Source of the DNA: Calditrichota bacterium
GTDB taxonomy: Bacteria > Calditrichota > Calditrichia > JAJRVZ01
Length of the DNA stretch: 41,016 nucleotides
Assembly: GCA_024277055.1 (NCBI GenBank)
Contig: JAJRVZ010000056.1
Coordinates: 1 to 41,016 of the forward strand
Reading direction: 5' to 3'
Positions 25,384 through 33,170 of the stretch are shown here, piece by piece (the stretch's first letter is position 1; every line of letters starts with the position of its first letter). The notes beneath the pieces were generated by a model that ran no database searches, was not told the DNA's origin, and worked only from the letters and a program-made list of their open reading frames with translations. A program made the translations under genes and the position numbers.

Positions 25384-26541
25384 TTATAATGTTCTGATCG
25401 CTTCCGTAGGGTCCAGGTTCGCTGCTTTTATCGCCGGATACAGACTGGCAGCACCCGATAATACTATTGACAGTAAAAGAGATGACAACAGCATATTGAT
25501 ATCAACGGTTATTGAAGTGCTGTTTACGGCCAGGTAACCCGCAATGTTTTTCGCCAGAACAAGGCCCGAAACGTATCCCAGTATCCCCGCAAACAGGCTG
25601 ATGATAACAGCCTCGGTAATGATGATCTGCAGAATATTTTTTTTCCGGAATCCGATCGACCGGAAGATACCGATCTCCTTCTTTCTCTCATTCACCGAGG
25701 CACTGAACGTCGTGAATACGATCAATCCCCCGACCAGCAGCATGACCAGTGATATTCCGTAGCTGAAATTCTCAAATTGACTGATCGCCGCCATTTTGGA
25801 CTGTATCGTTTCCCTGATGGCCATCACTTTGGCCGTCGGCATCTGATTTCCGATCTGGGCTACAATCTCTTCAATAGGGCAATCGTAACACAGAGCTGAA
25901 ATCTCAACGAGTGAAAGCTGTTCTTTCCTGTCGAACAGATTTTGTACGATTTTCAAATCGGCAAATATAATTTCATCATCCTGTGACCCGGTTTCCGCCA
26001 ATACCCCGACAACCTTCATTCTCATATTTTTAATATTCAGTTCATCGCCGGAAATTATGTTCAGCTTTTTTGCCACTTCATTGCCAACAACAAGCTCTGA
26101 ATCGAGCCGCGGCTTCTTTCCCGAAAGCTTCCACCATTTTTTTAATTTCAACTCCGAGTCGAAATCAATTCCCGCAATCAGAACATTCCTTTCTTTTATT
26201 CTGGTAGTTTCAAGCAATTTCGGTGCTATCGCGGCAATGTTCTTGTAGTTTTTAATATGAGTGATCTTTTTCAATTGCGCTTCCGTGAGTGGTTTCGTTT
26301 CTACCGATACCCCCGACAACGAAATCCCTCCATAGGATAATGAAAGTTCATCCCTTTGCGGTACGACCAGAATGTTGGCCCCGAATTCATCCAGCTTTGT
26401 GGCAATATCCTTATTCATCGCGTCTGAAATCTGGATCAGAATAATGACAGTGCTGATTGCAATCGTCAACCCGATCAAAAGAAACAACAGCCGGCTTTTT
26501 CTTCTCTTTATGCTGCTTAGAGATATTTGATATAGTTTCAT
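25384..26541 (-). CDS. ABC transporter permease (FtsX/MacB family)
   Basis: A 385-residue permease with the four-helix FtsX/MacB layout: helix 1 (residues about 17-38, LLFLLIGLTIAISTVIILIQIS), a periplasmic MacB-type domain (to about 250), and three C-terminal helices (SYGISLVMLLVGGLIVFTTF, IIITEAVIISLFAGILGYVSGLVLA and LLSSLLLSIVLSGAASLYPAIKAANLDPTEAIR). The coupling sequence RKKEIGIFRSIGFRKKNILQ contacts the ATPase. It contains a lone Cys pair (ALCYDCPIEE) in the periplasmic domain, an unusual feature for the family that could bind a metal or form a disulfide. It pairs with the ATPase gene immediately downstream. Confidence 0.9.
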   Translation of the reverse strand: MKLYQISLSSIKRRKSRLLFLLIGLTIAISTVIILIQISDAMNKDIATKLDEFGANILVVPQRDELSLSYGGISLSGVSVETKPLTEAQLKKITHIKNYKNIAAIAPKLLETTRIKERNVLIAGIDFDSELKLKKWWKLSGKKPRLDSELVVGNEVAKKLNIISGDELNIKNMRMKVVGVLAETGSQDDEIIFADLKIVQNLFDRKEQLSLVEISALCYDCPIEEIVAQIGNQMPTAKVMAIRETIQSKMAAISQFENFSYGISLVMLLVGGLIVFTTFSASVNERKKEIGIFRSIGFRKKNILQIIITEAVIISLFAGILGYVSGLVLAKNIAGYLAVNSTSITVDINMLLSSLLLSIVLSGAASLYPAIKAANLDPTEAIRTL

Positions 26542-26551
26542 AATCTTCCCG

Positions 26552-27229
26552 CTATACCCTCGGTTTCCAGTTTATCACAGGGGCTATTTCTATCTGGATT
26601 TCATTTCCCACGACAATGCTGGGAATGGCATCCGGAGGATACCCCTGGCAGGCTCCGCTGAGGCCGTCAAGTGAGTTGAGTTCCCATGTTGTTCCACAGG
26701 AGTTACAAACCAGTTGCTCCCCTTTTATGTGAAATCGGGTTGAATTGCATGGCTCGCACATGCTTATCGCGGTGATCACTTTACCCTCTCCTGACACATA
26801 AGCCAGCAATGGAATTACCCGTCCATTGTTATTAAATTCGAACGCTACAAATTTCTTTTGCAAGACTACATCAAGGGGTAATATTATCTTATTTTCGCGG
26901 ACCCGGGTTTCAATCGTTTTCATTTGTCTCGGAACAGGCGGGTACGTTACCGATTCAGCCACCAACGGTTGTTCATCAATAATGGGATTACTCAGGGCTG
27001 GAAGATTTTCAAAAAATATCAGTATCCCGAGCGCCAGCGGTACAATGATCACTGCGATGAAAAGACTCACATTACTCTTTGATTTGTTGCTGCCGAGAAC
27101 TCTTTCCCGTTTGCCGGATAATACACTCTGTCCGACCGCCGCGGATTGCTCAACCGGCGTCCCGCATTCTACACAAAACTTTCCGGACTCCTCTATCTGC
27201 GTGCCACATTGCGTACAGTACTTTGCCAT
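26552..27229 (-). CDS. DUF2318 protein with N-terminal zinc ribbon and membrane anchor
   Basis: A 225-residue protein. Residues 3-24 form a zinc ribbon (YCTQCGTQIEESGKFCVECG), residues 53-73 a membrane helix, and residues about 105-225 a DUF2318 domain (FVAFEFNNNGRVIPLLAYVS, then MCEPCNS with Cys158/Cys161, LVCNSCGTTWEL with Cys175/Cys178, and SGACQGYPPDAIPSIV). DUF2318 domains are predicted Fe-S or metal-binding extracytoplasmic modules found beside iron transporters (FtrD-like). The neighbours are an FtsX-type permease and LolD-type ATPase, a three-gene set also seen in other bacteria as far as I recall. The function is likely metal-related but not established. Confidence 0.83.
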   Translation of the reverse strand: MAKYCTQCGTQIEESGKFCVECGTPVEQSAAVGQSVLSGKRERVLGSNKSKSNVSLFIAVIIVPLALGILIFFENLPALSNPIIDEQPLVAESVTYPPVPRQMKTIETRVRENKIILPLDVVLQKKFVAFEFNNNGRVIPLLAYVSGEGKVITAISMCEPCNSTRFHIKGEQLVCNSCGTTWELNSLDGLSGACQGYPPDAIPSIVVGNEIQIEIAPVINWKPRV

Positions 27230-27239
27230 GATGTCTCTC

Positions 27240-28130
27240 CTATCTTATCCTGTGCCCGTACTTCTTATCAACCATATCTACAATTTCATCCCTGCTGAAT
27301 TTTGCAAGTGCTATCTGATTGGAAATAAATCCTTTTACTTCCTGTGCTCCCCGGGGATGCCCGCAGTTACATTCCGCCAGTTCATCAATCGAACATTGGC
27401 CGCAGGGACATGAAAATCTTGTTTCGATATAATTTTGATCAGCGAGTTTCGCCACGGCGAGCGTTCCGGCAACTTCGTCCGGTATCGCTTTAATCGGTTT
27501 ATTTTTTACCAGCGATTGTAAATCTGCAGGACTGCTGTTTTTTGCGGCGTATTCCGGTTTCATCCACCCGTATTTAACCGAAACCGCCTGTATTACCTGT
27601 TCCGCCGTCTGCCCGGCACGCAGTGCATCCCGTATAAAATTTCTTTCCTGCTGGGCCGTAGGGCAGGTACAGGTTTCCAACGGTTCGGCATTACAGTTGC
27701 CGCAGGAGCAGCTGAACCTGGAGGCGATTGCTTTCACATTTCCCTCCAGCTGTAAATTGCCGCTCACATTTTCGATACCGGCCTGAAAGTTCTGACTGCG
27801 GACGACCGTCTCGGTTCCGCTGTCTTTCACAAACAGATAGCCGATAACTACTACAATTACAGCGGCCGCAATCCAGATTTTATTTTTATCCTGCCCGGTC
27901 TTCACCGGCGCCTTTTTTCTGTTTACCTGTTTTTTGCTTTGAACCGCTTTTTTCTTCTGTCCCATGGCACTGCCGCATTCACTGCAAAACCTGGCGTCGT
28001 TTTTATTTTCAGCGCCGCAGTTTTTGCATACTTTTGTACTTCCCCAGTCGGAATTACCGCACTCCGAACAGAATTTTGCAGTGGTTTTATTTTTCGCTCC
28101 GCATTGATTACAGGTTTTATAAGAATCCAT
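27240..28130 (-). CDS. Double zinc-ribbon, single-span protein with two CcmH-like domains
   Basis: A 296-residue protein. Two zinc ribbons at the N-terminus (TCNQCGAKNKTTAKFCSECG, residues 7-25; VCKNCGAENKNDARFCSECG, 35-53) precede a Lys-rich linker, a membrane helix (about 84-101) and two repeats of a CcmH/CycL-like module: FSCSCGNCNAEPLETCTCP...RDALRAGQTAEQVIQAVSVKYGW (138-189) and FSCPCGQCSIDELAECNCG...FISNQIALAKFSRDEIVDMVDKKYG (239-292). CcmH reduces the haem-binding Cys pair of apocytochrome c through its own CxxC. Here each repeat has a CxCxxC instead of LRCxxCQ. It directly follows ccmF with 14 bp between, which supports a cytochrome c assembly role. The ATG at 28130 with GGGAG is chosen over the TTG at 28136. 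Confidence 0.8.
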   Translation of the reverse strand: MDSYKTCNQCGAKNKTTAKFCSECGNSDWGSTKVCKNCGAENKNDARFCSECGSAMGQKKKAVQSKKQVNRKKAPVKTGQDKNKIWIAAAVIVVVIGYLFVKDSGTETVVRSQNFQAGIENVSGNLQLEGNVKAIASRFSCSCGNCNAEPLETCTCPTAQQERNFIRDALRAGQTAEQVIQAVSVKYGWMKPEYAAKNSSPADLQSLVKNKPIKAIPDEVAGTLAVAKLADQNYIETRFSCPCGQCSIDELAECNCGHPRGAQEVKGFISNQIALAKFSRDEIVDMVDKKYGHRIR

Positions 28131-28144
28131 TGCCAACTCCCAGG

Positions 28145-30376
28145 TTAATTACTTAATTCCAAAAAACGATTGCGCATGGCCCACAGCGTTCCTATGCTCA
28201 ACAAGATACTGCCGAGCCAGAGTAACCCGATAAACGGTTTTATACTTACTTCAACCAGCAGCTGTGGTGGGGCAGGTACCGGGCTGTCCAGCTCCAGTCC
28301 GGTTACCTCCAGTAGCGCCTTTCCATTGTCCGCATCAATTTTCTTTACATGAAATTTCAAATTCCTTTGCGAATCATTCAGTTCTGCCGGTACGTCTTCC
28401 TGGCCATTTTTCGTTAATAACAGTGCTGGTGTTATCTGGTATTTTTTATCGCCGTTCATAACATCCAGTTTCACACCAACCGTAAACAATTCACTCTGAT
28501 GATCCTTTGACATGGCAAATTCAGCAAAGGTTATTGAATATTCGGAAAGCTCATACTTTTCCCCTTTGGACAAAACAAACTCATTCCTAGGCTGAGATTC
28601 CGTCTGCCTGATTTCCAAAGGTGAAACATACAGGTCCTTCGTTAATCCGCTGAGAATATCCGGTTCGCGCATCATTCCCCTGTTGACCTTGTTGAAATAC
28701 AACCGTGGTTCAACCGTTTTAACCGTATTATTTTCGTTAACAGACAAAACCACCTTATTCTTGCCATCCGCCGAAGGAACGACCCCGTCAAAAGTGAACT
28801 TATAGCCGAGAATCGATTTTTCGCTGCCAAGCGATAATATGGCCCTTTCTTCCCGGTCAAGTCCGCTGGATAAAACTACGCCGGCGAAAAGTAAAGCCAG
28901 CCCTAGATGCGCCAATGGTGCGACCAGTTTATCCCGGCTTGTTCTCCACCTGTCAACCAGTAAAATAATATTAACGGAAATTGCCAGAACACTGGCGAAC
29001 AGGAAAATCAATAATAGAAACTGCTGAATTCCATATGCAAACCCCGCCAGCGAGGCAACCAATGCGACAACCATTGCCGGTAAAAGGGTCTTCCATGCCC
29101 CGTGGCTCAATCCGTCTTTCCACCTGAAAAACGGAGCGAAAGCTATAATCAAAGCCATAATAATAGCAACCGGCAGGTTTACTTTATCGTAAAATGAAAT
29201 GTCTACCTGGGCAGGCTTGCCGAATAATTCCGTAATCAGCGGAGAAGATGTTCCGAGAATAGTCAGAAATCCCGAACCAAGAAATAGAAATATGCCGAAA
29301 ACCATAAGACTTTGACGATTTATCGTATCGAGGCGAAGGCTGCCGCCCTGCACGCTTTTAAATCTTGATGCAAGCAGTCCGAATCCGCCTGCCAGGACCA
29401 GCAGGATGAAAAGCACCAGAATTCCGTTGATACCAAGATCCTGAAATGAATGAACGGAAAAGTCGGCCAACACACCACTGCGGGTCAGAAAAGTGGCATA
29501 CATGACAAGAGCAAATGAAATTACGCCGAGCACCATATTTATTTTCGGCAGGGCGTTAAAGCGTCGGGTAATAATCAAACCGTGAAAAAAGGCCAGAGCA
29601 CTCAACCAGGCTATCAGCGAGGAATTTTCAACAGGGTCCCATCCCCAGTAGCCTCCCCAGCCGAGCACACCGTATGCCCAGTAACCGCCAATGATAATTC
29701 CGGCACCGAGTGTCAGGGATGAAAACAAGGCCCAGGGAAATACTCTTTGAACCCAGGACGAGTAGTCCCTTTGATGAAGGGCTGCCAGAATTATCACGAA
29801 TGGAAGAGTAACCGCGGCATAACCTATAAACAAAATCGGCGGATGAATTACCATCCAGGGATTTTGCAGTAATGGATTCAGGCCGGCACCTTCTGGAGGA
29901 ACCTGCGGAAGCAGTTTAAACGGACTGGCGATGAACAGTATTATAAAAAAGAAAACCTGAACCAGATTCAAATAGATCATTGATCGGGCTTCATAGGTTC
30001 CCGCGCTTTTTTGCATGAAATATCCCATCCAGGTTAAACTGAGCAACCAGAATAAAAAGGAACCTTCCTGCCCCGCCCAGAATACGGAAATAAGATAGCC
30101 GAGCGGCAAATCACTGGAAGAGTACCGGTAAATATAATCTACCTGAAATTTGTGTGACAGAATCAGGAACAGTAAATACACCGATGCCAGACTGATAGCC
30201 GCAACACTTGCATAAAAGCTGATTCTTGCCTTTTGTAAATTGACGGTGATCAGAGCTCCGTGTTCACGACGCTGTGATCTTGATATATTGCCATTTCCAG
30301 CGGCAAGATTGTAAAAATATATGGAGATCAGAGAGGCGATTAAGCCCGCAGCGATTAAAAAATATCCCAGTTGCAT
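28145..30376 (-). CDS. ccmF: Cytochrome c maturation haem lyase subunit CcmF
   Basis: A 743-residue polytopic membrane protein of the haem-handling CcmF/CcsA superfamily. It keeps the tryptophan-rich haem-binding WWD motif (GWGGYWGWDPVENSSLIAWL, near residue 245), flanking His residues in helices (NPWMVIHPPILFIGYA; SALAFFHGLIITRRF) and the late periplasmic domain (residues 530-700) that precedes the last helix. CcmF joins haem to CxxCH motifs of apocytochromes in the periplasm together with CcmH. No ccmA-E genes are in the window. It lies 24 bp after a lipoprotein gene, under the third sigma-54-like promoter, and is followed by the CcmH-like double-domain gene. Confidence 0.94.
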   Translation of the reverse strand: MQLGYFLIAAGLIASLISIYFYNLAAGNGNISRSQRREHGALITVNLQKARISFYASVAAISLASVYLLFLILSHKFQVDYIYRYSSSDLPLGYLISVFWAGQEGSFLFWLLSLTWMGYFMQKSAGTYEARSMIYLNLVQVFFFIILFIASPFKLLPQVPPEGAGLNPLLQNPWMVIHPPILFIGYAAVTLPFVIILAALHQRDYSSWVQRVFPWALFSSLTLGAGIIIGGYWAYGVLGWGGYWGWDPVENSSLIAWLSALAFFHGLIITRRFNALPKINMVLGVISFALVMYATFLTRSGVLADFSVHSFQDLGINGILVLFILLVLAGGFGLLASRFKSVQGGSLRLDTINRQSLMVFGIFLFLGSGFLTILGTSSPLITELFGKPAQVDISFYDKVNLPVAIIMALIIAFAPFFRWKDGLSHGAWKTLLPAMVVALVASLAGFAYGIQQFLLLIFLFASVLAISVNIILLVDRWRTSRDKLVAPLAHLGLALLFAGVVLSSGLDREERAILSLGSEKSILGYKFTFDGVVPSADGKNKVVLSVNENNTVKTVEPRLYFNKVNRGMMREPDILSGLTKDLYVSPLEIRQTESQPRNEFVLSKGEKYELSEYSITFAEFAMSKDHQSELFTVGVKLDVMNGDKKYQITPALLLTKNGQEDVPAELNDSQRNLKFHVKKIDADNGKALLEVTGLELDSPVPAPPQLLVEVSIKPFIGLLWLGSILLSIGTLWAMRNRFLELSN

Positions 30377-30400
30377 TTTCCATCCTCGCTTTAATTGTGT

Positions 30401-30955
30401 TTACCAGATTGAATGCCCGCCATACATCATTATTACCATCACCGCGGTCATGGCAATACCGCCCATGTATAAATAATTCGAATTATTGTAAAAGCTCTGT
30501 TGCTGCTCCTCTCCTGCAACGTCTTGTACGGCATCGACCAGCGAATACCTTTCATTTCCGTTAACTTTTTCCACAAGAAAGTATATTGTTCCTTTCGCAT
30601 CCGGCTTTATATTCACCGGATAGCTGCCGTCCGAATTGAATTGTACGGATTTGATGCGGGCGGAATCCGGCCCGGTGTTTTCTATTGTGTAGGCGGTTAA
30701 TTGAATTACGGTGCTACCTGTCGTATCAGCGTTCATAGTTTCAATCGACAGATTGACCGTTGATGAAATTCCTTCATGAAGAGGCGGTATTATCAATTCA
30801 ATTCGCAAATCATCACTTACATAGCTGCGCTCAATGATTTTTCCGGATTTTTGCATGGTATGCATCTTCCCGTTGCCCATATGAGGAACCATCACGCCAT
30901 GCATACAACCGGCAAAAAAGACAACTGCGCCAAGTAAAAATATCTTCAACATCAT
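30401..30955 (-). CDS. Lipoprotein with C-terminal membrane segment, first gene of the ccmF operon
   Basis: A 184-residue protein with a lipobox (VVFFAGC, lipidated Cys17), a His/Met-rich start of the mature part (MHGVMVPHMGNGKMHTM, possibly metal-binding), a beta-rich region that resembles an Ig-like fold (residues 45-140) and a C-terminal hydrophobic helix (YLYMGGIAMTAVMVIMMYGG). I do not recognise a family. As the first gene after the third sigma-54-like promoter it may be the copper-sensing or copper-buffering member of the operon; the Met/His cluster is the only evidence. The start ATG at 30955 has a second ATG directly after it. Confidence 0.72.
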   Translation of the reverse strand: MMLKIFLLGAVVFFAGCMHGVMVPHMGNGKMHTMQKSGKIIERSYVSDDLRIELIIPPLHEGISSTVNLSIETMNADTTGSTVIQLTAYTIENTGPDSARIKSVQFNSDGSYPVNIKPDAKGTIYFLVEKVNGNERYSLVDAVQDVAGEEQQQSFYNNSNYLYMGGIAMTAVMVIMMYGGHSIW

Positions 30956-31116
30956 ACCTGTACCTTATTATTATGAATAAATTTTTGAACGGTGCAATAT
31001 TCCCGACTAGACTCCGCATTATTGTTCATTCAATAATTCCGGATTTTCAATTGGATGCTCCATTATAATTCCCCATCAGGACCGTAACTCCGCTTTCTTT
31101 ATTTTGTGCAATTATT

Positions 31117-31132
31117 ATCAAAAACAGTGCCA
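31117..31132 (-). promoter_or_regulatory. Sigma-54-like promoter upstream of the ccmF operon
   Basis: The minus strand reads TGGCAC, TGTTT, TTGAT: a perfect -24 box (TTGGCAC) and a -12 box with A for C. It lies about 86 and 108 bp from the palindrome centres and about 160 bp before the ATG at 30955. The resulting leader of about 150 bases is longer than at the other two promoters. The gap 30956-31386 holds otherwise only the palindrome pair and a terminator. Confidence 0.58.
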
Positions 31133-31208
31133 ACAAATTCTAACCGCCTTATCTGCCTGATTTTACATGTGTTACAAAAACATCCGTTTTGGGTACTTCC
31201 ACAACAAT

Positions 31209-31246
31209 TATAGAATATTCTACACCTCCCTGTAGAATATTCTACA
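31209..31246. promoter_or_regulatory. Paired palindromic operator sites (pair 3)
   Basis: TATAGAATATTCTACA (31209-31224) and TGTAGAATATTCTACA (31231-31246) are the most symmetric copies; the second is a perfect 16-bp palindrome. The centres are 22 bp apart, as in the other two pairs. They lie between the DUF302 gene terminator and the lipoprotein-ccmF operon. Confidence 0.78.
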
Positions 31247-31287
31247 AGAGAATCCTGGTTTTGAATTTGATCCCGGTTGGATTGAAT

Positions 31288-31322
31288 AAAAAAAGGCTAC
31301 GGGGAGTTTAATGCCCGTAGCC
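31288..31322 (-). terminator. Rho-independent terminator of the Cus/DUF302 transcript
   Basis: On the minus strand a 9-bp stem (GGCTACGGG with CCCGTAGCC, 10-base loop) is followed by seven T residues. It lies about 65 bp after the stop of the DUF302 gene at 31387, and marks the end of the long operon that starts beyond the right edge. Confidence 0.88.
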
Positions 31323-31386
31323 CTGTCCTCGAGAGAGGTAAATTCACCTTGCCGAAAGGCAGGTGTCGAGGAGCTGATAATTGGTG

Positions 31387-31773
31387 TCAGAGAGATTGAA
31401 TTACAGATTCCAGTTTTTGACGTATTTCCGAGGCAATTCCTTCAAGATCGGGATTGCCGACGGCCTGCATGGAAGCAACCGGGTCGATCGCCGCCACTTC
31501 AATTTTATCCGATTCCAATTCCTGTACGATTACATTGCAGGGTAACATCGTTCCGATTTTGTCTTCCGCCTGCAGCGCCTTGTATGCATAAGGTGGATTG
31601 CAGGCACCCAGAATACGATATTTCTTGAAATCCACATCCAGTTTGCTTTTAAGTGTTTCTTTCACATCAATATCGGTAAGCACGCCGAAGCCCTGCTCTT
31701 TCAAACGGGCGGTTACGACATCAACAACAGCATCGAAATCACCCTTGACGGTTTTTTGAAAATAATAAGCCAT
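31387..31773 (-). CDS. DUF302 domain protein
   Basis: A 128-residue cytoplasmic protein covering one complete DUF302 domain: YYFQKTVKGDFDAVVDVVTARLKEQGFGVLTDIDVKETLKSKLDVDFKKYRILGACNPPYAYKALQ, then GTMLPCNVIVQE and IDPVASMQAVGNPDLEGIA. The GACNP and LPCN cysteines and the terminal M-x-M-like motif are typical. The domain is frequent in metal and sulfur-related clusters, but its biochemical role is unknown. AAGAGG lies upstream of the ATG. It is the last gene of the long Cus-type operon and is followed by a strong terminator. Confidence 0.9.
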   Translation of the reverse strand: MAYYFQKTVKGDFDAVVDVVTARLKEQGFGVLTDIDVKETLKSKLDVDFKKYRILGACNPPYAYKALQAEDKIGTMLPCNVIVQELESDKIEVAAIDPVASMQAVGNPDLEGIASEIRQKLESVIQSL

Positions 31774-31793
31774 TTTTTTAACCTCTTTAATTC

Positions 31794-32873
31794 TTAATGA
31801 TTATGATCATCTTTTGCCTCTTTTGTTTCCTTTCGCAAAGATGTTACGATTAAGTCTGAAATAACTGCTGTCCCCGTGCCATTTACATATAATCCTACCG
31901 GGCCCGCCGGTAATTCCGAATCATGGCCATGAGCCACCAGTTTCGTGTTCACGTAGCCTCTGAAATGCCGGCCGTCGCCGACCACTCTCATCGTTATCCA
32001 GCCGTTTACGGCTTTTTTACCTGAATCGTATATTTTGTTCCGGCCGTTTTCAATCCTTCCCAGAACGAATGAATTTCCGGCGATTCCGAAGTAATCGAAA
32101 GTCCCGTTACTCTGGTAATGATGGATCAGATAAATGGTTCCTTCAAAATGATCAGGATCGATGCGCAGGTCGGCCTGAACGGATGAAAGAGCAGGACCCG
32201 AGAATAATACCAGCTCCTGTCCATCGGCGCCGACGGCTATTCCGCCGCTTTCATCTGTATGAATCACCAGACCGGGAACATCTGCCGGTACCATTTTGAA
32301 ATCGTTAAGAACGCTGCGGGCATCATCTCCCGCTTTCCAGCGCCAGGAACCATCCGGCTGTAAGCTGAGACCGCTTTCAACCTTTTCATCAACCGGTTGA
32401 TTCTTAAAAGATTGTTCCAGTGCCTTCACGCCGACGCCGTGTTCATAAACCAGCTGTCCGCCATGTTCTGCGGTTTCAAATAACAGAAACATTCCACCAC
32501 CGCCGATTAGAAGCAGGATAACGGACACCCAGGTGTTACGGTCCAGCTGCTTGAAGAACAGAAATAAACGCAACACGGAATAAACACCGAAATACCACAT
32601 GGTCATCAGGGCCAGGTCGGCATGCTCGGAAAGAACCGGATTCGCCATAGCCGGAATGATTACGGAATCCGCAGCATTTTTACCACTGATGAATGTAACT
32701 ACCGCGGCAAATGCGCTGAGCGTGTAAAAGTAAACGCTGCTCCAGCGCAACCAGCGCTGCTCTTTCAGAAATTGTGAAATCAGATCAAAGAAAATCGCAC
32801 CGATATAAATCACTATCGGAAAATGTACCAGTAAAGGATGAATATTCGGTGCCCATTCCGGTGTGAAATTCAT
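31794..32873 (-). CDS. DUF2231 membrane domain fused to a LamG/DUF1080-like domain
   Basis: A 359-residue protein. Residues 1-140 carry four membrane helices of the DUF2231 type, with the HPLLVHFPIVIYIGAIFFDL start, SGKNAAD and a His-containing loop (SEHADLALMTMWYFGVY). Residues about 165-345 form a soluble beta-sandwich like the LamG/3-keto-disaccharide-hydrolase (DUF1080) fold (WRWKAGDDARSVL; RIDPDHFEGTIYLIHHYQS; GNSFVLGRIENGRNK; WITMRVVGDGRHFRGYVN). The end is His-rich (KDDHNH). DUF2231 may bind haem or copper at the membrane; that is a guess from conserved His. It overlaps the upstream 97-residue gene by 4 bp. Confidence 0.78.
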   Translation of the reverse strand: MNFTPEWAPNIHPLLVHFPIVIYIGAIFFDLISQFLKEQRWLRWSSVYFYTLSAFAAVVTFISGKNAADSVIIPAMANPVLSEHADLALMTMWYFGVYSVLRLFLFFKQLDRNTWVSVILLLIGGGGMFLLFETAEHGGQLVYEHGVGVKALEQSFKNQPVDEKVESGLSLQPDGSWRWKAGDDARSVLNDFKMVPADVPGLVIHTDESGGIAVGADGQELVLFSGPALSSVQADLRIDPDHFEGTIYLIHHYQSNGTFDYFGIAGNSFVLGRIENGRNKIYDSGKKAVNGWITMRVVGDGRHFRGYVNTKLVAHGHDSELPAGPVGLYVNGTGTAVISDLIVTSLRKETKEAKDDHNH

Positions 32874-33163
32874 TTTCTTCCCCCTAAATTATTTACAGAC
32901 TTAGTTTCTTTCCGCAACCCGGACATCAATTCACTATAGATCGCTCTGATCACCTCCGGTTCTTCCTTACAGTTTTGTTGAATCAATTCAAAAATCAGAT
33001 CCGGCGGAAAATCCCGTTTCAAGTAATGGATCATTAAAACCAGCGTGCAGGTGCTTTCGTATCTCCTTTCACTTGAGCGATCACAAATCTTGCCCTGTGC
33101 ATCGACATAAAATTCCGTCAATCGCTGCATGTCAATCGGTTCCGACACATTATTCTTTATCAT
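32870..33163 (-). CDS. Small cytoplasmic protein of unknown function (97 aa)
   Basis: The protein begins MIKNNVSEPIDMQRLTEFY and has about five helices, with two isolated Cys (KICDRSS and QQNCKEE) and no membrane segment. I do not recognise a family. The ATG at 33163 is chosen because AGGAAA lies 5-6 bases upstream; an in-frame ATG at 33187 would overlap the previous gene. Its stop overlaps the DUF2231 start (ATGA), so it is translated as part of the Cus-type operon. Confidence 0.65.
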   Translation of the reverse strand: MIKNNVSEPIDMQRLTEFYVDAQGKICDRSSERRYESTCTLVLMIHYLKRDFPPDLIFELIQQNCKEEPEVIRAIYSELMSGLRKETKSVNNLGGRK

Positions 33164-33170
33164 ATATTTC

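Noticed and set aside
30952-31029. 25-codon upstream frame whose stop overlaps the start of the lipoprotein gene
   Set aside because: No ribosome-binding site precedes it and the peptide is not distinctive; the overlap with ATGATG could be chance. Kept as a possible leader peptide only.
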